The notes under the pieces were generated by a model. It made no database searches. It had not been told where the DNA came from and worked only from the letters and a program-made list of their open reading frames with translations. A stretch of DNA of 64,000 nt, from assembly GCA_036898135.1 (NCBI GenBank), contig CM072511.1, forward strand, positions 162,189,314-162,253,313, written 5' to 3'. Origin of the DNA: Oncomelania hupensis. Its lineage: Eukaryota > Mollusca > Gastropoda > Littorinimorpha > Pomatiopsidae. Position 1 is the first letter of the stretch. Each line of letters starts with the position of its first letter. Shown piece after piece: positions 36,640 through 47,213 of this stretch. A program made the position numbers and the translations under genes.

Positions 36640-37149
36640 TTGATGAGAATGCTCCCGGGATTGGCATATCTGCCTCCTGGAGACATCGAGCATGCCTTTG
36701 AAACTGTCTTTGACCCTACATCGCCATTTTATGACGCACGTGGCCAGCCAATATTTGATGACTTTGAAGACACATACATCGGCCGACCTCGTCGTGGTGG
36801 CCCCCGTCAGTCACCACTTTTCGAAATAGAAATGTGGAATGTGCACGACCGAGTCCTTTCGGATGCAGCGAAATCCAACAACAGTGTGGAAGGATTCCAC
36901 AACGCTTTCCAGAATCACGTAAGGGCGTACTCACCAGATTTGTGGAAGCTCATTGCGGTCCTCAAAAAGGAGCAAGCCATGATTCAAGCTGACGTCACGC
37001 GTCTGATCGGAGGTCAGGCACCTGCTCCGAAGCGTCGAAAGTACAAAGACTTACAAAAGCGTGTCAAAACTATTATCTTGCAGTACAATGCAGGGGCTCG
37101 TTCTCTCATGATCACGATGGAGGGAATTGCTTTTGCATTCATGTTTTAG
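36640..37149 (+). pseudogene. MULE transposase, C-terminal fragment
   Basis: Last ~170 residues of a Mutator-like transposase: DFEDTYIGRP, EMWNVHDRVL, SNNSVEGFHNAFQNHV and LWKLIAVLKKEQAMI, the usual signature order after the catalytic domain. The zinc finger and DDE core are absent, replaced by GA repeat, so it cannot be active. Two 35-bp units of a tatggcgatgcatagagcgc motif follow at ~37187-37252. Confidence 0.85.
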
Positions 37150-37492
37150 GAGAGGCACTAAACGATGATGGTGACCATTTATAAATGATGATAGAGCGCC
37201 ATCCATCTATGGCGATGCATAGAGCGCCATCCATCTATGGCGATGCATAGGCTAAGTCAGTGATTTAAATGGACACGAGGCACCAGGGTTTTATGTGATT
37301 TTATCATTAAAGTTCAATATGTTAATGTACGGCGCTGAAATGTACGGCGCTGAAATGTACGGCGCTGAAATGTACGGCGCTGAAATGAACGGCGCTGAAA
37401 TGTACGGTGCTGAAATATACGGCGCTGAAATGTACGGCGCTAAAGTGTTTGGCGCTGAAATGTTGGCGCTGAAATGTTGGCGCTGAAATGTC

Positions 37493-37663
37493 ATGGAACC
37501 ATTTGTTTTAGACGACAACGGCCCAGGTTTGTTTCCAGTCCTTGAAGAGGACTTCGGGTTGGTCAACCGTTGTATAGTACCTGTGGAAGGGGTTCGACTT
37601 CGATGGGGCGAGGAGGAGGGATGTCGAGCACCAGATGCCATCACTCGTCCCGAAGGCACAACA
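37493..37663 (+). CDS. Unknown 58-codon ORF with donor-like end
   Basis: ATG at 37493, directly at the outer edge of the MULE right arm. Acidic peptide (starts MEPFVLDDNGPG, later RCIVPVEGVRLRWGEEEGC), ending at a possible ACAACAG|GTTAGAG donor. No upstream or downstream partner exon found. It may be a first exon of a host gene or element, or chance. Confidence 0.2.
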
Positions 37664-37882
37664 GGTTAGAGAGGTGTGGTTGGGGGAAGGGAGGCGGTAT
37701 ATGACGCGGCCGCCGGAGAGTTCACCTTAGGAGATGGATGCATTATCTTAAAGACAGTCGGTCCGCTTGAGTCCGACCATAGGCAATACTAACTTTGTCA
37801 TTTTTGTCACAATCACAGATGTTTTTCTCGAGTTTGTGTCAGGTCTTTAAGAGAATTCAGACTCCATCCGAGAGCAGATTTG

Positions 37883-38080
37883 TCACAAACAAATATCACT
37901 AATGAGATAGATATATGAGGATGTTTGGCAAAGTGTTTGTTGATGCCACTTCAGCAAAATTCGGATTGTTCGGACATCATGGGTTGAAAGTCTCATAACG
38001 TTTTCTCGCTTCTGGAAATGAGCATCTTTCTCGTGTTCTGATCTCAAACGGTCGACGGTCCACTTAAGAATTTCCATCAA
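37883..38080 (-). pseudogene. Histone H2B-like fragment
   Basis: Peptide LMEILKWTVDRLRSEHEKDA, then HFQKRENVMRLSTHDVRTIRILL, lines up in spacing with the H2B histone fold (helix 2, then the nKRstLssREIQTAVRLLL helix 3 pattern). After RILL a frame change would place FAKH where H2B has LAKH, so the copy looks broken. The N-terminal tail is not seen. The match is by eye and several core residues differ. Confidence 0.4.
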
Positions 38081-38523
38081 GTTTTAGCATTTTGCACACG
38101 ACGCTCTCCACGCCCTACGCTCAGACGCTGCCATTCGGATGTGAAAACAAGTCGCACCTACTGTTTTTGATTGGATGCCGATAATTCATCATGGCTACCC
38201 CCACAGCTACGTTCATTAATACGGGTGTGGTTTTCTTTTTTTTTTCAGTGTATTTATATAGAGCAGCCGGCATGTTGCAGATTCTCATTCTACATCACCT
38301 TCACCATTGCTTTTTGACTCACATGCCCAGCAAGGTGAATCTGTGTATTCCCCTACCCCCCACCCCTCCTCCCCCCCCCCCTTAAAAAAAAAATTCCAGA
38401 TTTGTGCAAATCTGTGCGAGACGAGTCCTAAATAGTCCAAAAAATGACATTTAAAAAAACATGTGTCCGTCTGTCCGTCTGTCCACCGTCTGTCTGTTCA
38501 AAACTTACAAATGGATTAATAGT

Positions 38524-39110
38524 GAGTGTCAGCAAAGGCCGAAAAGACACTTTCGGTGGGGATTCCCTCGGTTTGTTGACGCCTGTGTACTTCCGCCAAG
38601 TAGTTCCTGTGGGCGAAAGCAGCCATTTTCGTGGGACTTTTGCAGGTTTCCACGAAAAGCTTCTCGACGGTTTTCGGTGAGTGTTTTGACACATTTATAG
38701 TATCAATACATGGTTACAAATACACTTGGTACTTGCATTAGCCAACCTTGTTTTACCAGCAAGTTTTCTGTGGTGTAAAATGCCGAGAAACATGGTTGAA
38801 ACGGTCTGCTTCAAATGCAATGCAGCGGCTCTGTTTTGAAGCAGTCAGCGACATGATCATAAAGATCGCAGTGTTTACTAGTCCTTGGAGCTTTGTTTTT
38901 ATGCACACTGCAGTAGATTTTAATTTAATGAGGTAATCTGTGTGAGATAAATCTGCCTGACGAAAATAGTCAACGAAAACACGAGTGCTGACCCCAAAAC
39001 TCGTGTGACGGTGGTGAGACAACTGTGACGTTGTGTAACCTGGAAAACACCGGTAATTCCCAGTGACGTAGCAGCCACGAAAACCTGATTTTCGGTCATT
39101 GCTGACACTC
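38524..39110. mobile_element. 587-bp element with 22-bp inverted ends
   Basis: Ends gagtgtcagcaaaggccgaa and, inverted, gagtgtcagcaatgaccgaa (20 of 22 match). No transposase. Family R copy 6 is inserted within 20 bases of its right end. Superfamily unknown. Confidence 0.65.
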
Positions 39111-39128
39111 CCTAATATCTCAGAACCC

Positions 39129-39701
39129 CCGTTGGGGTGCCGGGGGTTTCAGTATAAATAGTATCCCCACTTTCTGGAAATTTAGTGCTTTAAATTCCCA
39201 CTGTCGCTGTCTTTCTCATTTGCTCTTTCTCAGTCCTGCTCTGTTCTATCAATCTGCTATACTATCGTCTTCTTCGCTAGACCAGTCTCCTACCTTTTTT
39301 CTTGAAAACTCTTCCAGGACAAGACTCCTTATTTGTGTATGAGGTCTGTTGGATCAGCTTGGGAATATTGGACGCTTTCTGCCAGGTGGTCACTAGGGCT
39401 TCCTATGATGTTATTATTTAGCAAAGTAGGCATTTTATATGTATGTGTTTTGTTGATAATTTATAATGATGTTTATATTCTATTTTGTTTTTGTAAACGG
39501 GGGTTCGATAAATTGGGGTGAAGCCTCAGCCGTCCCCTGCGTGGGATGTCTTTATTGTAAAGTGACTGGCTGGTGGAGAGCTTTCGGTTTTACCACGAGG
39601 GTTGTTTCAGCAGATCTTTTATGCGGATTGGGGGTTGTCCGGTCCTGATTTGGCTCGGAAGAGTCCGCTGGACCTAAAGCAATAATAATGTAATGTAATG
39701 T
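39129..39701 (+). mobile_element. Retroposon family R, copy 6, with 15-bp target duplication
   Basis: Perfect direct repeats aatatctcagaaccc at 39114-39128 and 39702-39716. Starts ccgttggggtgccggg; the tail is three gtaat units. This pair defines the family's 3' end exactly. Confidence 0.92.
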
Positions 39702-39896
39702 AATATCTCAGAACCCATTTTAGCTATCATAACCAAACTGGGTAAGATGGTGTATATCCATAAATGATCAGGGAATGAATGACTTCACTTCAAGGTCGAG
39801 ATCGCAGGGTCAACATATGTTAGACAAAAATAGACAATTTTTTCACCAAATTTAACTTTTTAAAAAAAACCTAAGTTATTAATATTGAACTTATAT

Positions 39897-40517
39897 ATAT
39901 CCTAAACCGTAACTCGGAGGTCGTTGGGGCACCACAGATGACCGTTTAACCAGCGTACTCCATATTTCTCTGTCCTCATCAACCCTCATGCCGTCATGGC
40001 TTCGCTCAGTGTCAAACCAGTCCATTCTCGAATGTTGTCCCCCCCCCACCTCTTCTTCGGTGTCCCTCTTCTTCTACCTCCTTGCACTGTGCCTTGCAGG
40101 ATGGTCTTAGTTTCCGTTTCTTCACCAATGTGTGCATGTCATCGTGTTGTCCAATGGCTTGTGTGATGGTCTGTCGGACTCCATCGTTAGTGATGTGCTG
40201 GGTATAGGAAATGCCCAGAAGTCTTCTGTAGCACCTCATCTCCATGCTTTGTATTCTTCGCTGTAGATCTGCTGTGAGGGTCCATATTTCGCAAGCGTAT
40301 AGGAAGATGGTGATGACAAGGGAGCGCAGCAGTCTTACCTTGGAATGTAGACTGATGGTCTTGTCTTTCCAAATGGGCTTCAACCAGCAGATGTTTGTGC
40401 GATCCTGGAGAGGACTTCCTGTTGGGACCCATTGTCTGATATAATGGCTCCTAAACATTTGAAGCTATGCACTGTTTTGAGGGATTGGCCTTGGACTTTG
40501 ATGTCAGTGTTGATGCC
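39897..40517 (-). pseudogene. RTE-like LINE 3' fragment, cut by LTR insertion
   Basis: Minus strand: KPIWKDKTISLHSKVRLLRS, FLYACEIWTLTADLQRRIQ, MEMRCYRRLLGISYTQHI. It runs at its 5' side up to 40517, where an LTR end begins. A deletion removes part of the C-terminal block. Confidence 0.8.
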
Positions 40518-40740
40518 TGTCACGTCACCCGAATGGGATCAGTGACTTCAGCTCAAACAGCGAGTGAGGGGATACAAACTCAAACTAAAAAAAACTAACA
40601 CAAATGCCAGATGAACATTTACACTCTTTTATTCAACACACAACCCCACAGGAAATGGGAAATCTAACCTACCCCAACCCTTAATCGGTCCCACCACCCC
40701 AACAATTAACAATCAATTACCTCCCTTGTCTAATCCGTAA
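40518..40740 (-). mobile_element. LTR fragment (3' end), related to 55787-57875
   Basis: tgtcacgtcaccc at 40518 is the reverse complement of the end of the solo LTR at 57875. Similarity includes caagggaggtaattg and fades near 40740. Inserted in a LINE. Confidence 0.6.
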
Positions 40741-40980
40741 CCCCTTTGACCCTGGACACAAGATGCCAACACAATCAAGATATAACAATATGAAAATAAA
40801 GATGAAGTAATACAACTGATGGCTTATGTATACAATCACCAAGATTTGAAGAAATATATTTAATTAATATCAAACTCTTTATACACAGTACAGTATAACC
40901 AAAGAGCTTAATGATAGAAAGAGGGGGAACTTGGTACAGAACCGCGAGACGAAAGGTACGAGTTATGCTCCCTTGTCGAC

Positions 40981-41129
40981 ATGCTGAAAATGGCTCGTGG
41001 CAGAAAGTCAAAAGGCGACCGAGTGAAACAGGGCGGTGACTTTTGCACAGCCATCAATTGCCATAATGCCAGATTTAAGAAAAGTTGTGTTGGCAAGTCC
41101 TTTTTCAAATTTCCAAGAGACAAAGAAAG
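40981..41129 (+). CDS. THAP-type zinc finger, single 5' exon
   Basis: Exon from ATG 40981 (second in-frame ATG 40990) to a good donor AAAGAAAG|GTAAAT. Reads MARGRKSKGD, then FCTAINCHNARFKK and SFFKFPRDKER: Cys-x4-Cys, the conserved Asn and the FxFP step of a THAP DNA-binding domain. The second Cys/His pair should lie in the next exon, which I could not find before 43300. It could start a host THAP gene or a P-element-like transposon. Confidence 0.6.
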
Positions 41130-42845
41130 GTAAATTGCAATTGAAAAACTTCATTTTTTTGGTGTTTATGTAGGCCTAAACTAAGACCGCTGCAGTGTTG
41201 TTAGTGTTAAAACAATCGGAGAGCAGCTTGAATTATTCATGTTATACCTATGTGCTAAATCCAAAACAGTTTGCTTGCTGACAGTTTACGTTCAACAGGT
41301 CGCTCACTATTTACGTTATTGCTAGGTTGTTTGACTATATTTGTGCTTATATTTCAAAAGTAGATGTCAGATTGGCAGTTTGGCTTCGTCAAACTGCTTA
41401 TGTTAACAAGTTAAATTAGACTAAGTCTGTTTTCTCCTCGTGATCAAATACTGTGCAAGATAACCCCTTACCTAGGCACAAAAATGGTCCTTGATCTGTT
41501 GTAATCCCTTTTCGTTTGAGTGTAAACGGGGGAAAAAAATGTAATGTAGAAACTCAGTCCTTGTTCTGATCTGTGAATTTCTGCGCATTAGATCTATATT
41601 GCGTGGAATGTTGTAGTCTAGGTTCTGATTGTTCTGTCTGATTAATTAATGGGGGGGGGGGGGGGGGGGGGGGGGCTACTGATCCGGGCCCGATCGGGCA
41701 AATGGAAATTGGAACCGACTCGGGCCTGATTCGGGCAAAGATCGGGCGATCGTCGGGATACCCAAAACTTACCCGACCGTAACCCCACCTTTGCCGAACG
41801 GTAACCAGATTCCGGCAAATATCGGGCATACGTCAGGATACCCAAAGCCCACCCTATTGTAACCCATCTTAAACCAGAACCCCCCCTCCCTCCCTCCCGA
41901 TAATACCCATCCCTGGCCAATGCTGATTTACCCTAAAATTATATCCCACATTGGCCTATTGTTTATGATATGCGATTCCATGAAGAAAGAATTGAAGTGT
42001 CTGGTGTTAATAGGGACTGTCGGCACAGGCGTTTTTGTTTTCGGAAGTCCTTGGTGTGTCCCCACTGAAGTATTTACACACCATTTCCATAACGATATAT
42101 ATTAACGTGATCTTCATCGCTATCGAAATCGTGTGTAAATACATAAACGAAAGGCAAAGCCCCAAAAAACAACCACAGCGGAATAGGTTTTCGCAGGCAA
42201 ACACAATATCCGAGCACATGCAACTGCAGAAGAAAATAACTGTAGAAAATTGGCGCCTAAGGACAACAGGAAAAGACCAGCAGTAATGGGCACGGAAATT
42301 TACCCTTGGCTTATAATGTATAAATAAATACAATAGTTAAAAGAAACACTTTAACAATAAGTTACATATTGTATGATAAAAATTAAGAATTATAAGCACA
42401 ATTAAATAATGATATCTTGCTGAATTGATTTTGTATATAAATATTTTTCACATACGTACGTAGCAAATGTGAAGCAGAACGAAACATTCCACAGACAGTT
42501 TAGCCAATGAGAAGCGAGAGTAGGGCTATGTTAGCGTGTGCGCAGCGTGGCTTGGTGGTGGGGCAGAATCGGGTGGCACACGGGAGGGCGAATCGTTACG
42601 CATCTACGTACATTTCTGGACTCCGCTACGCATCGGGTTTTTGTAGGGCTATGTGGGTCCCTACTATAGCCAGACAAAAGTCGGGATGCCCTACGCGGCG
42701 CGAGTGGGGCCCAGATCGGGCTGGTTTGCTGGGTTCATTCATCCCCTCTTTCATATCCATCACCCCTCTCTCATATTCATCACCCCTCTAGCATACAATT
42801 GTACATCATCACCCTTGCCCTCATTCTTGCAACAACTTCAACAAC
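41130..42845. other. Spacer with poly(G), a tandem duplication and a hairpin
   Basis: G25 at 41651-41675. Two diverged ~95-bp tandem units (gattcgggcaaagatcgggc... and gattccggcaaatatcgggc...) at ~41728-41870. A hairpin with 12-bp perfect arms gtatttacacac at 42070-42081 and 42131-42142. No gene seen. Confidence 0.55.
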
Positions 42846-43320
42846 TGTGACGACACGAGTTTTCAGCACGCACTAGAGTTAGTTACATATCGTGCAGAGT
42901 TGCACATCTCTAGTGATACAGTGTACATAGTCGATTCGGCAGTTTCTTTTACTGCTATGAACGATTAGTATGTGTGGGTTTCACGTGTTTAACGCAAAGA
43001 GCATAATGCGTAATGGGGAAACTGGGTTACTGAGCTCGACTCGATGCTGTCCTGTGTGCTGATATGTGATTTAGTTAGCAGAGTCAATGTGGTTGCTTTT
43101 GCAAGCAGTCAGTCTTTTTGGACAGAAGTAACTTTGTGACTGTGTGTCAGGTTTGAGTACGTTCTTCTGTAAGGGTAGATTGCTCGTTGTGTTTCGAACC
43201 ACACAAGGACTTACGCCCTCGTCGGGACAAGAATGTCTAAAAGTCTGTAGTGGGAGGACTGTAACCGCCATTATTGTTTTTGTTGTTGTTGTTTTTGTTG
43301 TTGTTGGCGTTGTTTTAACA
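42846..43320 (+). mobile_element. LTR fragment (5' part)
   Basis: Starts tgtgacgacacgag like the solo LTR at 55787 and keeps tgcaagcagtcag, gtgactgtgtgtca and ttacgccctcgtcggga-like blocks up to ~43275. It is cut off near a gttgtt-rich stretch. Confidence 0.6.
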
Positions 43321-43329
43321 ACAATTCTT

Positions 43330-43593
43330 TCATACTTCCCTCACACAGAGTCTGTGAAGTTCCTCTAAGTACCCTATCGTGTACCAAGCCCGGGCTGGTA
43401 TATACGCAAACCTTTCATGGAAGTTCTCCTCTTGATAGAAATTATCATAAAGATCCCCCGCTACCTTGTCCATGGTCACCTGCGTGTTTTCAGTGGGGTC
43501 AAACAGTCTGTCCAACAAAATGTTTTTGATTGCTTTGGTGTCCTCCTCCTCCTCGTTAACTAGATACTCTTCCCACAAGGCCTCCGAAGACAA
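43330..43593 (-). CDS. Unknown 87-codon ORF next to the duplicated gene
   Basis: Coding-looking, balanced composition: SSEALWEEYLVNEEEEDT, KVAGDLYDNFYQEENF, ARAWYTIGYLEELHR. One frame step upstream it would continue into the chimeric end of the MPHOSPH10 duplicate (EFIPERQYSSMSARP), with an 8-T run (43610-43617 region) between. I do not recognise the family. Perhaps a fragment of a gene or element that received the duplication. Confidence 0.35.
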   Translation of the reverse strand: MSSEALWEEYLVNEEEEDTKAIKNILLDRLFDPTENTQVTMDKVAGDLYDNFYQEENFHERFAYIPARAWYTIGYLEELHRLCVREV

Positions 43594-45437
43594 ATGCTCA
43601 AAAAAAATCCTATGGTCTGGCGGACATGGAACTGTATTGTCTCTCGGGGATAAACTCCACTTCCTTTTTGTCCTCTTGGTCCAGGTAGGCTTCCATGTCA
43701 GACAGTTTGAAGAAACGATCGTCTACCTGACTGGCGTTGGAGGGTTTCTTTCTTTCCACCTTTTGTTTCTTGTTCACGTGCACATCTTCCTCTTCCTCCG
43801 TATCATCCTCATCGTTATCATCATCATCGCCTTCATCCTCATCCATGTTGAACAGCGTGTCATCACCTCCTCCAAACAAGTCGTCATCGCTTTCATCCTT
43901 TGCCAGGATTCTTTTCTTGATCTTCTCCAACTCTGCGTCACTGTTTGAGTCACTGTCATCATCACCGCTGCTTCCCACTTCCATTTCATTGTCCCTGTCA
44001 TCATCATCACTAAGTGCTGGTTTCTTTGCCCCATTTTTAGTCCTGTCTTTCTTTCCTGTCTCAGCCTTTTCTTTCTTTACTTTTGTCTCGCCAGCTTTTT
44101 GGCCGTTGTGTCGAACCCACGGTGCTGCTACGAAAGAGAACAGTTTGGTTTCAATGTCATCGGTGGAAAACTTTTCAGCCACGGCCCGTGCCGCAGCTCC
44201 TGTCTGGAGATCCAATTGCTGCCAAACCTGCTCCGTGTCAAAGTCCGACACCTGCAGCTCTGTGATGTATGGCGAACGGTAGTCTTTGTCAAAGGTGTGC
44301 GACAGGTCATGGTAAGACTTGGTAAACTTCAGCACTGAATCTGCTGCCGAGTTAGTTGTGTTTTGTGAAATTTCCCTGCACAAAAAAAAAAAAAGACAAA
44401 GAGATAAATTTAATAAAGGAAGCAAATATCAGAGAATTATTATTGTATTGGGATGAAATGGATACAATTCTAATCATAACACTCTGCTAGGATGACATCC
44501 TATTTCAGGGGCTTGTAATGTGGAGGATATTTGCCATGGCTAGGGTGGGTCAGTACTGGACTAACTTTATTCACTGGATGGAGGGAAGAGGGAAAAGTGG
44601 GTTTACTTTACTCACAGGCTTGGAAGCCTTCTTTTTTGTTTTTGTAACTTTGCACTCTCTCTCTACCAAGGTGTTCTTCCTGACATTTCTGTTTCAGTCA
44701 CTGTCCCCTACCAAACACCTTTCCTACCAATGTCAATATCTTTCAGTGCCAATTTATTCCATAAATGCAGTCACCAATGCAAGTCCTAGCACACCACCAA
44801 TATTTATTGCAGAGACAGTATCTCCCTACAGCAAAATCCTGCTCGCTCGTTACGACCAATAAAAAAATGTATACAATTATTCCCAGCTGCGTGCAGTTGG
44901 ACCAATGAAAGCGCATGGTATTCAGTCGGGAGCCTATCTCCACAAATAAATATGGGTGGTGGACCAGAATTTGTGACTGTGTTTCGGGAATAAATTTTGC
45001 AGTGAATTTGCAGCTGCCATCGTTTGAAGCGATATGAATATGATGCTATGTAATGTGTGTATGTGCTTCATCGGCACACTCCCTTTAAGCTTGAAGTGGA
45101 TACAAAAAATTTGAAAGGCGTTTGTTTGGGGTCTGGGGTTGAAAAGAGTTCTCTGGAAATAAGAGAGTATAGTAAGCAAGGCCTTGAAACAATACCAAAT
45201 CTTTCCAACCACTTAATCGTCTAGGTCGAATTTCAACTCGAGTCCAATCCATCGGATAGATGCAAACAGCACGAAAAGTCACCTGTTATTCATGCACTAA
45301 ATGGGACGCTTTGAGAAAATAGCAGTGCTTTCCCATGAAATCCTCACTATCGCCTCTCACAACCAAGACATTGAAGATATGTGGTCACAGCTAAAAGATG
45401 GCCTCCTCAGCAGAGTGGAAGGATTCGCACCACAGGT

Positions 45438-45800
45438 CCTTCTAAGCACAAAAAAAATCTAAACCCTGGCTAGACTACTCCAACAGCGTCTTATTACAAA
45501 TCACAATCAAATACACAGAAAAAAATGGAAGAAAAGTAAGCAAGCAGAACTACTTGATGGATACAAGATACTGAAAGGAAAGTCCAGAGAGGTCTGAGAA
45601 GACAGTACTGGCAGTGTTAGACTCCCTCATCACCGATCCTTCATCTGACAAACCCCAAAGACATTCTGGACCTAAATACAAACAGAAAAAGAATGACGTT
45701 TCTGGCGTCTCCCCGTTAAAGGTCGAAGGGAAATTGGTGACCGACAACAAGCAGATAGCTCAAGCCCCAATGAGCAGTTAAGTCTGCTTTCATTTTGAAA
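45438..45800 (+). pseudogene. LINE linker fragment (CR1/Jockey-like)
   Basis: Broken frames read LDYSNSVLLQITIKYTEK, then GVSPLKVEGKLVTDNKQIAQ, the stretch between endonuclease and polymerase in CR1/Jockey-type LINEs. It belongs to the segment that replaces parental intron sequence in the duplicate. Confidence 0.5.
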
Positions 45801-46084
45801 GTGATGCTAAACAAAGAGCAGTTTGATGATATGTGCCCCATGGGCCATGGATGGTCTTTGCAAGACCTGATGAGAATTGTTTATCGATTTGATATAATTT
45901 GCAAGTTTGTCTGGCTGTTCATTCCAGTACAATCCAAAAGAAATCAACACTGATACCTCTGCTAATAAAATTATGTATCTAATCTCTAATACTAAATCTG
46001 ATCTAGTTGTTCCAGGACGGAACCTTGAGTGACTCCGGACTCCACTGTTGTAAACTCGGACCTTGAGCCGTTCACCACTATCTG

Positions 46085-46260
46085 TCAGTCATAAAGCTGG
46101 CAAACCAACTGTTGGTATTTCATCAAATGCCGAGATGGTTGAGCTTGTGAGGGGAAAGGCAGTGGCCTCACCTTGTTAATGGTCTTGGAGAAGTCAAGGA
46201 CGAGCAAGTCTGCTTGACGACCTCTCTGAACAGGCTGGAGAATAGCTGAAGAAAAAAACC
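46085..46260 (-). pseudogene. Reverse transcriptase motif A fragment
   Basis: RQADLLVLDFSKTINKV on the minus strand corresponds to the LDFSKAFDKV motif of LINE polymerases, with the second half altered (FDKV to INKV). Only ~50 residues remain. Confidence 0.55.
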
Positions 46261-46761
46261 TCTGAAATCCGGTCGGGGTCCAGGGGCCGCCGTAAGGCCC
46301 CTGGTCAGGCAAAGCCCCGGTGGAGGGTCTGGGGGGCGAAACTGAAAGTTTTATAGCATTTAAAAATCCCAAAAGTATGCTTTTTGTGAGAGATAAATTT
46401 GGATGTTTTTCATAATATTCATGCATTCATAGATAGACATTATTATTTTTTATATTGTTATTAAGGCTAATGTTCACATACACACAAAAAAACTGTTACT
46501 TGGAAAAAAAAACAACTGAATAGGTTTGTGTCAACATATGCAAGATTATGGCAACTGTAACAAACAAGCTTGCTTCCTAGTATTAAAATCTAAATTTTAA
46601 AAAAAAAGAAAGCAAATCAATACTCTATTTGAAAAATGATAATAAGGTGCTATGTTTTTTTAAAGTTACTGCTGGCTTAGTATTAGTGCAAAGTCTCTTG
46701 GCTGGAGGTCTGTCATCAGCTTTTTTTTGCTCTTGTCAGGAGGGTTTATGTTTCAATTAGT

Positions 46762-46986
46762 CTTCTTTACGAAGAAGCACAAATGTGCTGTGAAAGCACT
46801 GACTAGCTGCACAACGATACCAGGTAAGAGTTTGTATGCTTAGTGTGGCTGCACAACGATACCAGGTAAGAGTTTGTATGCTTAGTGATACCAGGCAAGA
46901 GTTTGTATGCTTAGTGTGTGCCAGGTGGTATCGTTGTGCAGCTAGTCAGTGCTTTCACAGCACATTTGTGCTTCTTCGTAAAGAAG
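46762..46986. repeat. 61-bp perfect inverted repeat with copied splice donors in the loop
   Basis: Arms 46762-46822 and 46926-46986 are exact reverse complements. The ~100-base loop holds three copies of aagagtttgtatgcttagtg, two preceded by gataccaggta. The arm encodes HKCAVKALTSCTTIP, the end of a zinc-finger exon. Confidence 0.9.
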
Positions 46987-47213
46987 TGCTCAGTGAGCGC
47001 TGTAAGACCACGATTAGTGTATCTAATTTCTTTGTTGCACGTGATGCAACAAGCCATGCCTGCAGCATCAACTTTTCGAAAATGAGAGCCGATATGCTGC
47101 TCGACTCCCTCAACTTTTACCACTTTCGACATCCAATCCCAATTCCATTTGTTGGCGATGTCTCCCTCTTGAAAATCTTCTCCCCGGTTAATATTCCGCG
47201 ATGCGCACGACAT
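46911..47213 (-). pseudogene. BED/TTF-like zinc-finger exon of a transposase
   Basis: MACCITCNKEIRYTNRG, then ALTEHFFTKKHKCAV: Cys-x2-Cys ... His-x4-His, as in the BED or TTF-like finger at the N-terminus of hAT-type transposases, preceded by a basic/aromatic WNWDWMSKV. The finger pattern is complete but no catalytic domain is near. Its 3' end forms one arm of the 61-bp inverted repeat. Confidence 0.55.
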
